64,000 bases of DNA from Methylovirgula sp. HY1 (GTDB taxonomy: Bacteria > Pseudomonadota > Alphaproteobacteria > Rhizobiales > Beijerinckiaceae): the NCBI RefSeq assembly GCF_019343105.1, contig NZ_CP073764.1, positions 2,294,001 to 2,358,000 of the forward strand, read 5' to 3'. Positions 1-8,210 of this stretch are shown one piece after another; the stretch's first letter is position 1, and every line of letters begins with the position of its first letter. Both the position numbers and the translations under genes were made by a program. A model generated the notes under the pieces. That model was not told where the DNA came from. It saw only the letters and a program-made list of their open reading frames with translations, and ran no database searches.

Positions 1-1
1 C

Positions 2-217
2 GCGGTTCGCGCGGCGGCGGCCGTCGGCGCCGATTTTGCCGGCGTCGATCTGTTGCGGGGCGTCGACGGACAATTGCTGGTGATCGAGGTCAACAGCATG
101 CCCGGCTGGCAAGGGCTGCAGAGCGTCACCGATTTTTCGATCGCCGACGTGCTTGCCGAGGATCTTCTCGCACGCCATGGCTTCGCGCCCGCCTCCCCCG
201 CCGAGCTCGCCTCTTGA
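2..217 (+). CDS. ATP-grasp ligase, C-terminal end (5' truncated by window)
   Basis: This is the last 71 codons of a gene that begins before the window. The readable part contains GADFAGVDLL and then VIEVNSMPGWQGL, the pattern of the metal/ATP-binding end of RimK-type ATP-grasp carboxylate-amine ligases (a conserved E-V-N-x-x-P-G-W). In methylotrophs a RimK-like ATP-grasp protein sits beside fae, where it is thought to add an amino acid or glutamate during tetrahydromethanopterin or methylofuran synthesis. That substrate is inferred from context only. Its TGA stop overlaps the TTG start of the next gene, so the two are probably translationally coupled. Confidence 0.75.
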   Translation, partial: AVRAAAAVGADFAGVDLLRGVDGQLLVIEVNSMPGWQGLQSVTDFSIADVLAEDLLARHGFAPASPAELAS

Positions 218-1068
218 TCGCTAGCGCCGAGATCGAAGCGGCGTTCATCGCCGCCTGCCACGATGAAATCACCGCGCCAAAGCCCGGAAACGTCCATATT
301 TTCAGTGCCGGTCACGGCATGACGACGGAACATTTTTTTGCGAGCGCCGCCGCCGCCGCCGGCCCGCTCTGCGCGCTGGGAAAACCGGTCGGCCAGAGAA
401 TCCATGACGCCGTCGCGGCGAGCTTCGCGGCCGTGGGCATGAACACCAATCTCGGCATTTTGCTGCTCTGCGCACCACTGGCCGCTGCGGCCGAACGCGG
501 CGGGACCATCTTGCCCGCCGAAGTGGAGAAAGTGCTCGCAGCGCTCGATGTCGAAGACACCGAACACGTCTTTGCGGCAATTCGGATCGCCAATCCCGGC
601 GGCCTCGGCACGGCCGAACGCTATGATGTGCATGGCCCCGCCGATGTGGCGCTGGGCACGGCAATGGCCGAAGCTGCCGGACGCGACCGGATAGCTTTGC
701 AATATGTCACCAAATTCAATAATATTTTCGCTACGGGCTTTGCCGCGCTCGACTCGGCACAAGCCTGTGGCCTTAAGCCGCCCTGGCCGACGATTGTCGT
801 TTATTTGACATTTCTTTCGGCTTTTGTGGACTCGCACGTCCTGCGCAAACAGGGCGCCGCCGCGGCCCAGGAAACCCAGCGCGAAGCGTCGGAGATGCTT
901 TCGCTTTTTCAAGCTCGAGGTGAGGCTTGCCTGGCCGATCTTTTGGCTTTCGACGCACGTTTGAAATCACGCAGCCGCAACCCTGGCACGAGCGCCGACC
1001 TGACGGTCGCCACGCTTTTCGCAGATCGGCTGCGCAACATCTTGCTCAAGCCACGCAATGATGGTTGA
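214..1068 (+). CDS. CitG-like (triphosphoribosyl-dephospho-CoA synthase family) protein of the H4MPT cluster
   Basis: A 284-residue protein starting at a TTG that overlaps the preceding stop (TTGA). It carries the CitG-family opening with KPGNVH near residue 25, a central segment NLGILLLCAPL, and DVALGTAMAEAA around residue 145. True CitG makes the citrate-lyase prosthetic-group precursor, but no citrate lyase genes are present. Methylotrophs carry this CitG homologue next to fae, and it is required for or associated with methanopterin-dependent C1 metabolism. The likely role is therefore in C1-carrier cofactor synthesis, exact reaction unknown. It lies 154 bases upstream of fae on the same strand. 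Confidence 0.8.
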   Translation: MIASAEIEAAFIAACHDEITAPKPGNVHIFSAGHGMTTEHFFASAAAAAGPLCALGKPVGQRIHDAVAASFAAVGMNTNLGILLLCAPLAAAAERGGTILPAEVEKVLAALDVEDTEHVFAAIRIANPGGLGTAERYDVHGPADVALGTAMAEAAGRDRIALQYVTKFNNIFATGFAALDSAQACGLKPPWPTIVVYLTFLSAFVDSHVLRKQGAAAAQETQREASEMLSLFQARGEACLADLLAFDARLKSRSRNPGTSADLTVATLFADRLRNILLKPRNDG

Positions 1069-1222
1069 GTGAGCCGCGCGGAGAGATCCGCCGCTATCTG
1101 GCCAACCGGCCCGTCAGATCGCCGTATGATGCGCGCGATGGACGCTGACAACAAGGATAGGTTTGCATCTGTCGACAATCTCGGCAGGTTTTTTACAGTT
1201 TTCCTACCGGAGGGAGATGATC

Positions 1223-1732
1223 ATGGCCAAGATAACGAAGCTCTGCGTCGGCGAATCACTCGTTGGCGATGGCAATGAAATCGCGCATATCGATCTGATC
1301 ATGGGACCGCGTGGCAGCGCCGCCGAAGGCGCCTTTGCGAACGCGCTCGTCAACAACAAGGACGGCTTCACCACCCTGCTCGCAGTGGTGGCTCCGAACC
1401 TTCTCTGCAAGCCCAACACGATCCTGTTCAACAAGGTGACGATCAAGGGCGCCAAGCAGGCCGTGCAAATGTTTGGACCGGCGCAGCATGCCGTCGCCAA
1501 GGCTGTCGCCGACAGCGTTGCAGAAGGCGTGATCCCGGCCGACGAAGCCGACGATCTCTTCATTTGCGTTGGCGTCTTCATCCATTGGGAAGCCGACGAC
1601 GACAAGAAGATCCACGACTTCAACTACACTGCCACGAAGGAAGCGATCGCCCGCGCCGTTGCCGGCGAGCCGAAGGCCAACGAAGTCGTCGCCAAGCGCA
1701 ACAGCGCCAAGCACCCCTTCTCGCCGGAATAA
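1223..1732 (+). CDS. fae: formaldehyde-activating enzyme (Fae)
   Basis: Fae condenses formaldehyde with tetrahydromethanopterin to give methylene-H4MPT, the entry step of H4MPT-linked formaldehyde oxidation in the cytoplasm. The 169-residue product has the family's usual length and hallmark segments: [11 protein letters not shown] with the conserved histidine (residue 22), [19 protein letters not shown], and [19 protein letters not shown] chose the ATG at 1223 because GGAGGGA lies at the right distance upstream; an in-frame ATG six bases earlier is too close to that site. A strong hairpin terminator follows the gene. The identification is very secure and is the main marker of methylotrophy here. 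Confidence 0.97.
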   Translation: MAKITKLCVGESLVGDGNEIAHIDLIMGPRGSAAEGAFANALVNNKDGFTTLLAVVAPNLLCKPNTILFNKVTIKGAKQAVQMFGPAQHAVAKAVADSVAEGVIPADEADDLFICVGVFIHWEADDDKKIHDFNYTATKEAIARAVAGEPKANEVVAKRNSAKHPFSPE

Positions 1733-1833
1733 TACGGCAAGCGCCGCAAGGCACCATGGTCACGAACCTGCGTCCTGGCCGGGTCTCACCCGGCCATTTA
1801 CTATCGAGACCATCCACACCACGATTTTGCAAA

Positions 1834-1858
1834 GGGGAGCTTCGGCTCCCCTTTTTTT
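1834..1858 (+). terminator. rho-independent terminator of fae
   Basis: A 7-bp perfect stem (GGGGAGC / GCTCCCC) closed by a TTCG tetraloop is followed directly by seven T residues on the + strand. It lies about 100 bases past the fae stop and touches the stop codon of the converging HisA-like gene. The T-run is only on the + side, so it mainly ends fae transcription. Confidence 0.93.
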
Positions 1859-2564
1859 ATTGAAGTGTCTGCAATTGCCGCAGCGTCGCGGCATCGAGCC
1901 GGCCATCATGCAGCGCCGACGCGACCAGCACGCCATGGACGCCCGCCGCCGCCAATGGCGCGAGATCGGCCGCGCCACGGAGGCCGCCGGCCGCATAGAC
2001 CAAATGCCGATCGGCCGCCTTGGCGACGATTTCCCGCAAACGATCGAGATCGGGTCCCGCTTGGCTGCCGATCCGCGCCAAGGTCATAACGATGACACGC
2101 GCCGGCCACAGCGTTTCGTCATCATAAAGAGCCGTCGGCCCCTGATAGGCCGCATCGCGAAAATCGAGCGAAAGCAACAGGCGCGGATCATTGCGAAACG
2201 CCGCCGGAATTGCGGCATCTTGCAGAGTTTCGCTGCCGAGGACGAGATCGCCGCGATACCGCGCCAGGCAGGCGCGCGCCTCGGTCGCCTTGCCGATCCC
2301 GGCATCGACCCAAAACGTCACCCTGGGGAAAGCCGCTTCGAGCGCCAGGATCGTTGCGGCATGATCGCCGCGCCCCTCGATCGCGTCGAGATCGGCGATA
2401 TAAATCTCGCGGAAGTCATGCAGCGCGAGAAAGCCGGCGACGACATCTGCCGGCCGGCTCGACGGCGCGAGCGGCGTCTCGATCGGCGCATAGAGATGGC
2501 GCATGCCGCGCTGGGCGCGCACCACGTCGCCGTCTTTGAGATCAATCACCGGAATGATATGCAT
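1857..2564 (-). CDS. HisA/HisF-family TIM-barrel protein of the C1 cofactor locus
   Basis: A 235-residue protein of the HisA/HisF family: it begins MHIIPVIDLKDGDVVRAQRG like HisA, has IYIADLDAIEG and WVDAGIG in the middle, and VYAAGGLRG near the C terminus. HisA isomerises ProFAR in histidine synthesis, but no his genes are near. A HisA-related paralogue is a regular member of H4MPT/methylofuran gene clusters in methylotrophs and methanogens. A cofactor role is therefore more likely than histidine synthesis, though the reaction is not established. It is convergent with fae and divergent from the next gene, with about 100 bases between the two start codons for both promoters. Confidence 0.8.
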   Translation of the reverse strand: MHIIPVIDLKDGDVVRAQRGMRHLYAPIETPLAPSSRPADVVAGFLALHDFREIYIADLDAIEGRGDHAATILALEAAFPRVTFWVDAGIGKATEARACLARYRGDLVLGSETLQDAAIPAAFRNDPRLLLSLDFRDAAYQGPTALYDDETLWPARVIVMTLARIGSQAGPDLDRLREIVAKAADRHLVYAAGGLRGAADLAPLAAAGVHGVLVASALHDGRLDAATLRQLQTLQ

Positions 2565-2661
2565 CGTGCGCTCCAACGCATCGGCCTTATTTTTTCGATG
2601 CGGTCGGCCGTGCCGCTGCAAAAAAATGCCATAAGCAGAGACAGAAACATCGCATGCGAGG

Positions 2662-3690
2662 ATGGCCATGCAGAGCATCATCGGCTGGGATATCGGCGGC
2701 GCGCATTTGAAGGCAGCGCGGCTCGACGGCGGCCGCATCGTCAATGTCGTCCAAATCGCTTCCCCTTTATGGCAAGGCGTCGAAGAATTGCATCGCGCCT
2801 TCGGCGAAGCCAAGGCGCTGCTCGGACCCGCGGAGTTCAATGCCGCGACCATGACAGCGGAACTGGCGGATGCCTTTCCCGATCGGCGCACCGGTGTCGC
2901 CCGAATTGCCGCGATCGCCGCGGCTGAACTCGCGCCGCATTCGCTGCGCTTCTATGCCGGACCGGCTGGACTTATCGCGCCCGAATTCGTCACCGACATG
3001 GCACAGGTCGTCGCCTCCGCCAATTGGCATGCGAGCGCGGCCTTTGTCGCACGGCATTTTTCGGAAGGCATCTTTGCCGATATGGGCTCGACAACGACCG
3101 ATCTCATTCCCATCAAAGGCGCTCAGGTCGCAGCGCGCGGTTATAGCGATGCCGAGCGTATGGCGCACGGCGAATTGGTCTATGCCGGCGTGGTTCGCAG
3201 TTTTCTGATGGCCGGTCTCACGCTCGTGCCTTTTGGCGGCCGCTGGGTGCCGTTGATGAATGAATGGTTCGCCAATACGAGCGACGTCTATCGCATTCTC
3301 GGCACCTTGCCGGACCATGCCGATGTGATGGAGACAGCCGATGGCGGCGAAAAGACGCGCGAGGCCTCGCTCATACGCGTCGCCCGTCAAATCGGCCTCG
3401 ATGCAAAGGATGCGAGCCCTGCGGCGCTCATGCTTTTGGCCCGCTATTTCGCCGAGGCGCAGATGCGCATGATCACCGATGGCGCGCATCTCGTGTTGTC
3501 GCATGCCGATTTCGGGACCGAGGCACCGCTCATCGGCGCCGGCGTCGGCCGCTTCGTGCTGAAACAGCTGGCAGAAAGACTGGGCTGTGCCTATGTCGAT
3601 TTCGGCGATCTGATCGATGCCGCGCCTGAGGTGCGCTCTAAGGTCGGCGATTGCGCGCCGGCATCGGCGGTGGCGCTGCTGGCGGCTTAA
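2662..3690 (+). CDS. hydantoinase/oxoprolinase-like ASKHA protein, H4MPT-linked C1 pathway
   Basis: A 342-residue protein opening with IIGWDIGGAHLKAARL, the phosphate-1 loop of the ASKHA (actin/hexokinase/Hsp70) fold as seen in hydantoinase A-type proteins. A second glycine-rich loop, GIFADMGSTTTDLIPI, follows at about residue 136. The family is found almost only in organisms with tetrahydromethanopterin-linked C1 transfer. It is considered part of methanopterin or methylofuran synthesis, perhaps as an ATP-using ligase or kinase. The start at 2662 lies within a run of in-frame ATGs (2662, 2668). Its last four bases overlap the end of the convergent DUF447 gene. Confidence 0.82.
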   Translation: MAMQSIIGWDIGGAHLKAARLDGGRIVNVVQIASPLWQGVEELHRAFGEAKALLGPAEFNAATMTAELADAFPDRRTGVARIAAIAAAELAPHSLRFYAGPAGLIAPEFVTDMAQVVASANWHASAAFVARHFSEGIFADMGSTTTDLIPIKGAQVAARGYSDAERMAHGELVYAGVVRSFLMAGLTLVPFGGRWVPLMNEWFANTSDVYRILGTLPDHADVMETADGGEKTREASLIRVARQIGLDAKDASPAALMLLARYFAEAQMRMITDGAHLVLSHADFGTEAPLIGAGVGRFVLKQLAERLGCAYVDFGDLIDAAPEVRSKVGDCAPASAVALLAA

Positions 3691-4283
3691 CGCGCGCTTT
3701 TGCTCATTGCTGCGCTCTGTGCCTTCGCGGCATAAAACGCTGCAATCTTTTGCATCAGCCAGCCCCAGGCTTCCAGCTCGTCCGGCCCGGCGGTCTTATC
3801 GATCGCGATCTTGAGATAATCGATTTCGCGTTCGATTTTGTCACGCGGCAGAAAATCGAGACGACTGGCGAGAATCGCCAATTCGAGCACGGCCGCCTTG
3901 GCCCGATTGAGACCGAGGAAAGGTGCATGCTGCGCGATGCGCTGGACGCGGCAGATGAAACGCGGCCGCTCCGGATGTTCCTCGATCCGATCGACATGCA
4001 GTTCGGCATGCGCAAGAGCGGTGGCCAGTCGCGGCACCGGAAAATGACCGAGCGGCGTCACCGGCCAAAGTCGGTGCCCCGTCAGAGCGCCGGCGAAGAT
4101 TCGAACATCATCGGTGTAATTGACGACGGCGCAGGGGACCTCTTGCAGATTGTCGAGTGTCTTCGAGGGGCGGAAGGGCGCAATGACCCAATATTGCCCC
4201 TCCTCGATGAGACCGAAAGGCGCGATATGCACCTCCCCGGCAGCATCGATGGTCGTGACCACAGCTTCACGAATCATCGGCAT
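3687..4283 (-). CDS. DUF447 family protein (flavin-reductase-like fold), C1 locus
   Basis: A 198-residue member of the DUF447 family, whose fold resembles FMN-binding split barrels. Visible family features are the N-terminal strand region with GEVHIAPFGL, the segment WVIAPFRPSKTLDNL, and VVNYTDDVRIFAGAL. DUF447 proteins are shared by methanogens and H4MPT-using methylotrophs and cluster with cofactor biosynthesis genes; no reaction is proven. It is the last gene of a four-gene reverse-strand operon, 20 bases behind the dihydropteroate-synthase-like gene. Confidence 0.78.
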   Translation of the reverse strand: MPMIREAVVTTIDAAGEVHIAPFGLIEEGQYWVIAPFRPSKTLDNLQEVPCAVVNYTDDVRIFAGALTGHRLWPVTPLGHFPVPRLATALAHAELHVDRIEEHPERPRFICRVQRIAQHAPFLGLNRAKAAVLELAILASRLDFLPRDKIEREIDYLKIAIDKTAGPDELEAWGWLMQKIAAFYAAKAQSAAMSKSAR

Positions 4284-4303
4284 GCATCATCGGTCCGATT
4301 CTG

Positions 4304-5713
4304 TCATCGCCCGACCTTGTCGGGCTTAGACTTGCTGCGCAACGTATGTCCGGCCTCGCGCAGCTTCGACACATCTTCCTTCGCTCGCTCCGTCGCACAG
4401 CCGAAATCGAGCGGCTCGTCTTGCACATAGCGCTTACCGAGTGAGAAAGCGACCTCGGCCTTCGCAAGTTCGGTGCCGAGATAGAAGGCATGCGCCCCAT
4501 CCGTCGCTGTATCGAGAAAGGGATAGAGCGTCATGGCATCAGGCGCAACGCGATGAATGTCGCGATTGTAGAGATGGATGCCGTCCGCCGCGGTTTCGAT
4601 CCGGTAATTGACGTCGCGAACCTCGGCCGCGCGCTCGGCAATTTCCTCCGGCGTCGCGGCGAAAGGCTTCAGATCATGCAGCTGCAAAAGGCCTGCGCCA
4701 TAGCCTTTCGGTAAGGCCTCGTCCTCGCGCGCCGCAAACATCAGGCGCCGAGCCGCATCATGTTCCGCCAATGTGCGGCGCGTATGCGGACTGACCTGCA
4801 CGACAAGCACGTTGCGGATGAAGAGTTCCGAGCAAAGCCCGAGCAGCATGGCGGTGACGCCGCTCGAATCCGCCTCGGTGAGTTCGGTGAGATTGCCGGT
4901 TCCCATCATGATCTCGGCCTCCGGCAACAGGCGCCGCGTCTCGGTGTAACGCGCAATCGACGCCGCAAAGCCGAAATGGATCGGATCGAGAATCGGATCG
5001 ACGATGAAGGAAATCCCGGCCTTCGTCGCGGCCTCCGCGGCGCGCACGAGCGACGCGAGATCGCCATGCGCCCGCGGGATCAGAATCGGCGTCACCGGAA
5101 ACCGGCGCGCGATATCCAGGCTCTCCTCGGTAAGGCTAAGCAGATAATCGGCACCGGCGGCCGCGCCACGTTCGAGTTCGCGGCGATCGGCCGAATCGAC
5201 GCTGACGCGGTGCCCCGCAGCCTTCAAGGTTCGGATGCAATCTTCGAGATGTGGAAACGGCGTATCGGGCAGGCAGCCGAGGTCGATGACATCTGCGCCT
5301 TCGCGGCGCATTTTGTCGGCGCGGGCGAGGATCGTCTCGACCGGCAGCGCTGATGCGTCGACGATTTCGCTGAAAATGCGAATATCGTGGCGCGACAGAT
5401 CCGGCGGACGTGCGCCGCGGCCGAGAAAGGCCGGGAGATCGGCCATTTCGTCGGGACCGCGCACAAAGGCCACGCCGGCCGCGCGTGACAGGTGATCGAG
5501 ATCGGCGCGACAACGGCCGGGCAAGATGACGCGATCGGCCGCCACCGGTCGCGGCAGCCGCCGCAGAATGATGGCCTCGGTCATCAAGGCGGCGACCTTC
5601 ACGCCGATGTCCAGCACCTCCCAGGAAAAGGGCAGCTCGCCGAGGCCCGTCATCAGCCTGACGAGGCGCGGATGGGCAAGGTGGCCGGTGAGGAGCAGCA
5701 GACGTTCAACCAT
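4304..5713 (-). CDS. dihydropteroate synthase-like protein (DUF6513 N-terminus plus DHPS-type barrel)
   Basis: A 469-residue protein. The first ~130 residues begin VERLLLLTGHLAHPRL, a methylotroph/methanogen-specific N-terminal domain. From about residue 150 there is a dihydropteroate-synthase-like barrel: GADVIDLGCLPDTPF, VSVDSADRREL, FIVDPILDPIHFG and MMGTGNLTELTEADSSG. In methanogens the related protein acts in methanopterin synthesis, joining the pterin to the aryl moiety; the same role is inferred here. I place the start at 5713, after AAGG, rather than at the longer frame beginning at 5737. It is third in the four-gene operon. Confidence 0.85.
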   Translation of the reverse strand: MVERLLLLTGHLAHPRLVRLMTGLGELPFSWEVLDIGVKVAALMTEAIILRRLPRPVAADRVILPGRCRADLDHLSRAAGVAFVRGPDEMADLPAFLGRGARPPDLSRHDIRIFSEIVDASALPVETILARADKMRREGADVIDLGCLPDTPFPHLEDCIRTLKAAGHRVSVDSADRRELERGAAAGADYLLSLTEESLDIARRFPVTPILIPRAHGDLASLVRAAEAATKAGISFIVDPILDPIHFGFAASIARYTETRRLLPEAEIMMGTGNLTELTEADSSGVTAMLLGLCSELFIRNVLVVQVSPHTRRTLAEHDAARRLMFAAREDEALPKGYGAGLLQLHDLKPFAATPEEIAERAAEVRDVNYRIETAADGIHLYNRDIHRVAPDAMTLYPFLDTATDGAHAFYLGTELAKAEVAFSLGKRYVQDEPLDFGCATERAKEDVSKLREAGHTLRSKSKPDKVGR

Positions 5714-5758
5714 GACCTTGCCGATCCGGCGCAACAAAAGCCAAAGAGGAGAGACGGG

Positions 5759-6424
5759 TCACGCGAGGCGGATCTTATGGCCGGGCGCGGCGCCTTGCAT
5801 CAGCAAAGCGGCTGCGCCCGCGATGGATGCCGGCCCGGCGACATAGACCGCCGCACCGCTCGCTGCCGCATAATGCGGAAACAACGGGTCGACAAGGTCG
5901 GCGGCCGCAAGCTCCGCCAGCGTGGTCTCGGCCCCATTCGGAACATCGACACTTTTGATCAGGATCAGGCGGTCCGCGTTGAATTGGGCCGCGAGCCAAG
6001 CCGCCAACGTGTCCGAAGTCACGTCCCAAGATTTCGGCAAAGCCGCGTCGCGCACCATGCCGGTCGGGTTCCAGCAGGCCACTTGGCCAAGTCGCAACGC
6101 CCGGCGGATCGCCGCCGGCGTGGCGACGCTGACAAGCCTTGGCCAAAGCGCGGCCAGCGCAATCCCATATTGCTGCATGGCGACGAGCGCCATGTGGTGG
6201 GCCGCCTCGTCGTCAAATCGCATTTTCTTTTGCATGTCCCGCACGGTGTCGGCAAAAGCGCCGCCGCCGGGAACGATGATGAGGGGCAATCTGCAGGCAT
6301 CGAGCGCCGCGATCCAGGCAGGTAGGTCGGGCGAATTGGCGAGGCTACCACCAAGCTTGACGGCGACCGGTCGCGGATGTTTCGGCGCCGGCACATCATC
6401 ATCCTTTGGTTTTGGTCGCGGCAT
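5759..6424 (-). CDS. amino acid kinase-fold protein, MfnE-like (aminomethylfuran phosphate kinase candidate)
   Basis: About 221 residues of the amino-acid-kinase superfamily. There is an N-terminal phosphate-binding loop VAVKLGGSL, a second loop IIVPGGGAFADTVR, and a C-terminal ATP-site segment RLILIKSVDV. In methanogens the homologue MfnE phosphorylates the aminomethylfuran phosphate intermediate of methanofuran synthesis. Sitting directly after the MfnB fusion, this gene is the obvious candidate for the same step in methylofuran synthesis (inference). The start at 6424 overlaps the upstream gene by 26 bases; an open frame continues to 6499 but would overlap further. Confidence 0.8.
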   Translation of the reverse strand: MPRPKPKDDDVPAPKHPRPVAVKLGGSLANSPDLPAWIAALDACRLPLIIVPGGGAFADTVRDMQKKMRFDDEAAHHMALVAMQQYGIALAALWPRLVSVATPAAIRRALRLGQVACWNPTGMVRDAALPKSWDVTSDTLAAWLAAQFNADRLILIKSVDVPNGAETTLAELAAADLVDPLFPHYAAASGAAVYVAGPASIAGAAALLMQGAAPGHKIRLA

Positions 6425-7580
6425 AATCGGAAAGACCGGCAAAAAGCTGATGCAGCTTGCCGGATTCCGCGGCGCGTTCACGGGTAATTTCGATGCCAAC
6501 GCGGCCCTCGATCACGTCGAGCTTTTCGACGCGGGCGATGACGCGGCAGACGCGCGGATAAGACAAAAGCGCATCGGCGATCAGTTCCGCCAAAGTCTCG
6601 ACGAGATCGACATGACCGCGGCTCAGGATCAAGCGGATCGCGTCGACGACGATGTCATAGGAAAAGACATCGCGCATGTCTTCCGCATGATATGTGCTGC
6701 GGCGGATGTCGACATCGATGCAAAAGCGGACGCGCTGCGTCTTGCCGCGTTCGAAATCATAGGCGCCGATATAGACCGGCAAGACGAGTTCATGGACGAA
6801 GACACGGTCCACCTCGGTTTTGCTCGCCGGTTCGATCGAATAGCCGCGCGCCGCGAGAAGGCGCAAATCGACCTTGAATTCCTCCGCCGCCTCCTTCGTA
6901 CCCCTTTCGCGCGGAATGAGATCGCGAACCAGTTTGACCTGAGGAGCAGCGATCCGCGCCTTGCGATCGCGCCCGACACAGAGCGCGCCGCGAAATCCGA
7001 GAAAACCCGGCTCGAGAAGCAGCAGACGCGAAATATCCGGAGGCTCCAAGGCCCCGGCCAGCCCCGCCGAGAGTTTGACCTCGCGGCAGGCATCGACAAA
7101 ACCCTTCAGCGCCGCAATATCCATGTGCTCGATGAGCCGTCCCTTGCCCTTGACCGCCGTATCGAGCATGACGCCCTCGAATCCGGCAGCGGCAAAGCGC
7201 GGCAAAAGCGACAGATCAATCGCCAGATCCGCAAAAAGAACGGCGACGAGCCGCACGCGTTTGGCAAGCGGCCGCAAAGCATCGATGCATGCCGCGGCGG
7301 CCGCGCTCGGGAGGAAGCCGATCTTGACATAATCGACACCCGTGGCGATGAGCGCTTCCGCCGCATCGTGCAAAACCGCTGGAACCATCTCCAAATTGCC
7401 GGCAACAGCGCTGACACGTCGACGGCCAGCCGTCGCCGCCACGACATCGCGAATCGTAGCGATCGGCAAGGCGCCGAGCGGCCCCTGGAAGGGGTCTTTG
7501 AGATCGACGATATCGGCACCTTCGACGATGGCGATTTCCGCCTCCGCGACATCGGCGACGCTAGCAAGCATAAGGGTCAT
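6399..7580 (-). CDS. mfnB: MfnB-FolB fusion: (5-formylfuran-3-yl)methyl phosphate synthase plus dihydroneopterin aldolase domain
   Basis: A 393-residue fusion. Residues 1 to about 235 are MfnB (DUF556): IVDLKDPFQGPLGAL with the lysine at residue 28, GVDYVKIGFL with Lys86, and FEGVMLDTAVKGKGRL. MfnB condenses two glyceraldehyde-3-phosphate molecules into the furan ring of methanofuran or methylofuran. Residues from about 257 onward match dihydroneopterin aldolase (FolB): DRVFVHELVLPVYIGAYDFE and HVDLVETLAELIADALL, a pterin-side-chain enzyme. One polypeptide therefore serves both the furan and the pterin carrier. It heads the operon mfnB-folB, kinase, DHPS-like, DUF447. Confidence 0.9.
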   Translation of the reverse strand: MTLMLASVADVAEAEIAIVEGADIVDLKDPFQGPLGALPIATIRDVVAATAGRRRVSAVAGNLEMVPAVLHDAAEALIATGVDYVKIGFLPSAAAAACIDALRPLAKRVRLVAVLFADLAIDLSLLPRFAAAGFEGVMLDTAVKGKGRLIEHMDIAALKGFVDACREVKLSAGLAGALEPPDISRLLLLEPGFLGFRGALCVGRDRKARIAAPQVKLVRDLIPRERGTKEAAEEFKVDLRLLAARGYSIEPASKTEVDRVFVHELVLPVYIGAYDFERGKTQRVRFCIDVDIRRSTYHAEDMRDVFSYDIVVDAIRLILSRGHVDLVETLAELIADALLSYPRVCRVIARVEKLDVIEGRVGIEITRERAAESGKLHQLFAGLSDYAATKTKG

Positions 7581-8210
7581 TGCACACCAAAGGTTCTGTC
7601 AGCAATTTCGCCGGCTGCCGGAATTCGAGGGTCTACCAAGCGCCCTTTGGCCGAGCGCCGCGCAGCGACGCTCGCGGGCGCGCGGCAGAGCGCGGCGCGC
7701 GTGGCTTGAACATAGATGGTCATATCGCGGATCAGCACCGACATTTCCAGAGGCTTCAGGTCATGCGCGGATCGCAGGCCGAGTCAAAAACGGCCGAATC
7801 GAAGCGTCGCGGTCTTGCCGGACGAATGTGCCATGCAACCAGCGGCGCGGCAAAATCCGCGTTCGGCGCGCCGTTCTGCCTTGGAACAGGCTGAGAAGCG
7901 TTGGCGCGAGTGCCGAACATCGTCGCGCACAACGCGGGCGGAGGGGTCACCGGAAGGCAAAAAATTGGGGCGATCAATTTCATCACGCGATTATAAAGGG
8001 TGGCCTCCAAAGGGCAATGGCCACGCCTCCACGGCTGTTTTTCTGGGGTGCCGACAAAGCGCCTGCTATACGATCCAAACCCGGGCCGGGCGCGGGCCGG
8101 GATGCGGGCCATGACAGCGTGGCCGGAAAGGCCGGGCGCCATGACATCAATCTGACTTGCCGCTCAAGCGCGGGACCGGCATTATGCGCACGAACACCGA
8201 GGAGAAGAAA
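7581..8210. other. long intergenic region with no supported gene
   Basis: About 630 bases between the divergent starts of the mfnB-folB operon and the 214-residue secreted protein. Several short open frames exist on both strands, but they have no recognisable motif, no good ribosome site and no signal sequence. Promoters for both flanking genes must lie here; I could not pick convincing -35/-10 pairs. Confidence 0.6.

Noticed and set aside
1569-2927. 452-codon + strand open frame opposite the HisA-like gene
   Set aside because: It runs antisense through a clear HisA-family gene, is arginine/proline-rich without motifs and crosses the fae 3' end and terminator.
5922-7709. 595-codon + strand open frame opposite the MfnB-FolB gene
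   Set aside because: A GC-driven shadow; the minus-strand proteins match well-known families throughout.
7756-8142. 128-codon minus strand open frame in the gap before the secreted DWPC protein
   Set aside because: No motif and no ribosome site; overlapping frames are open on the other strand as well.
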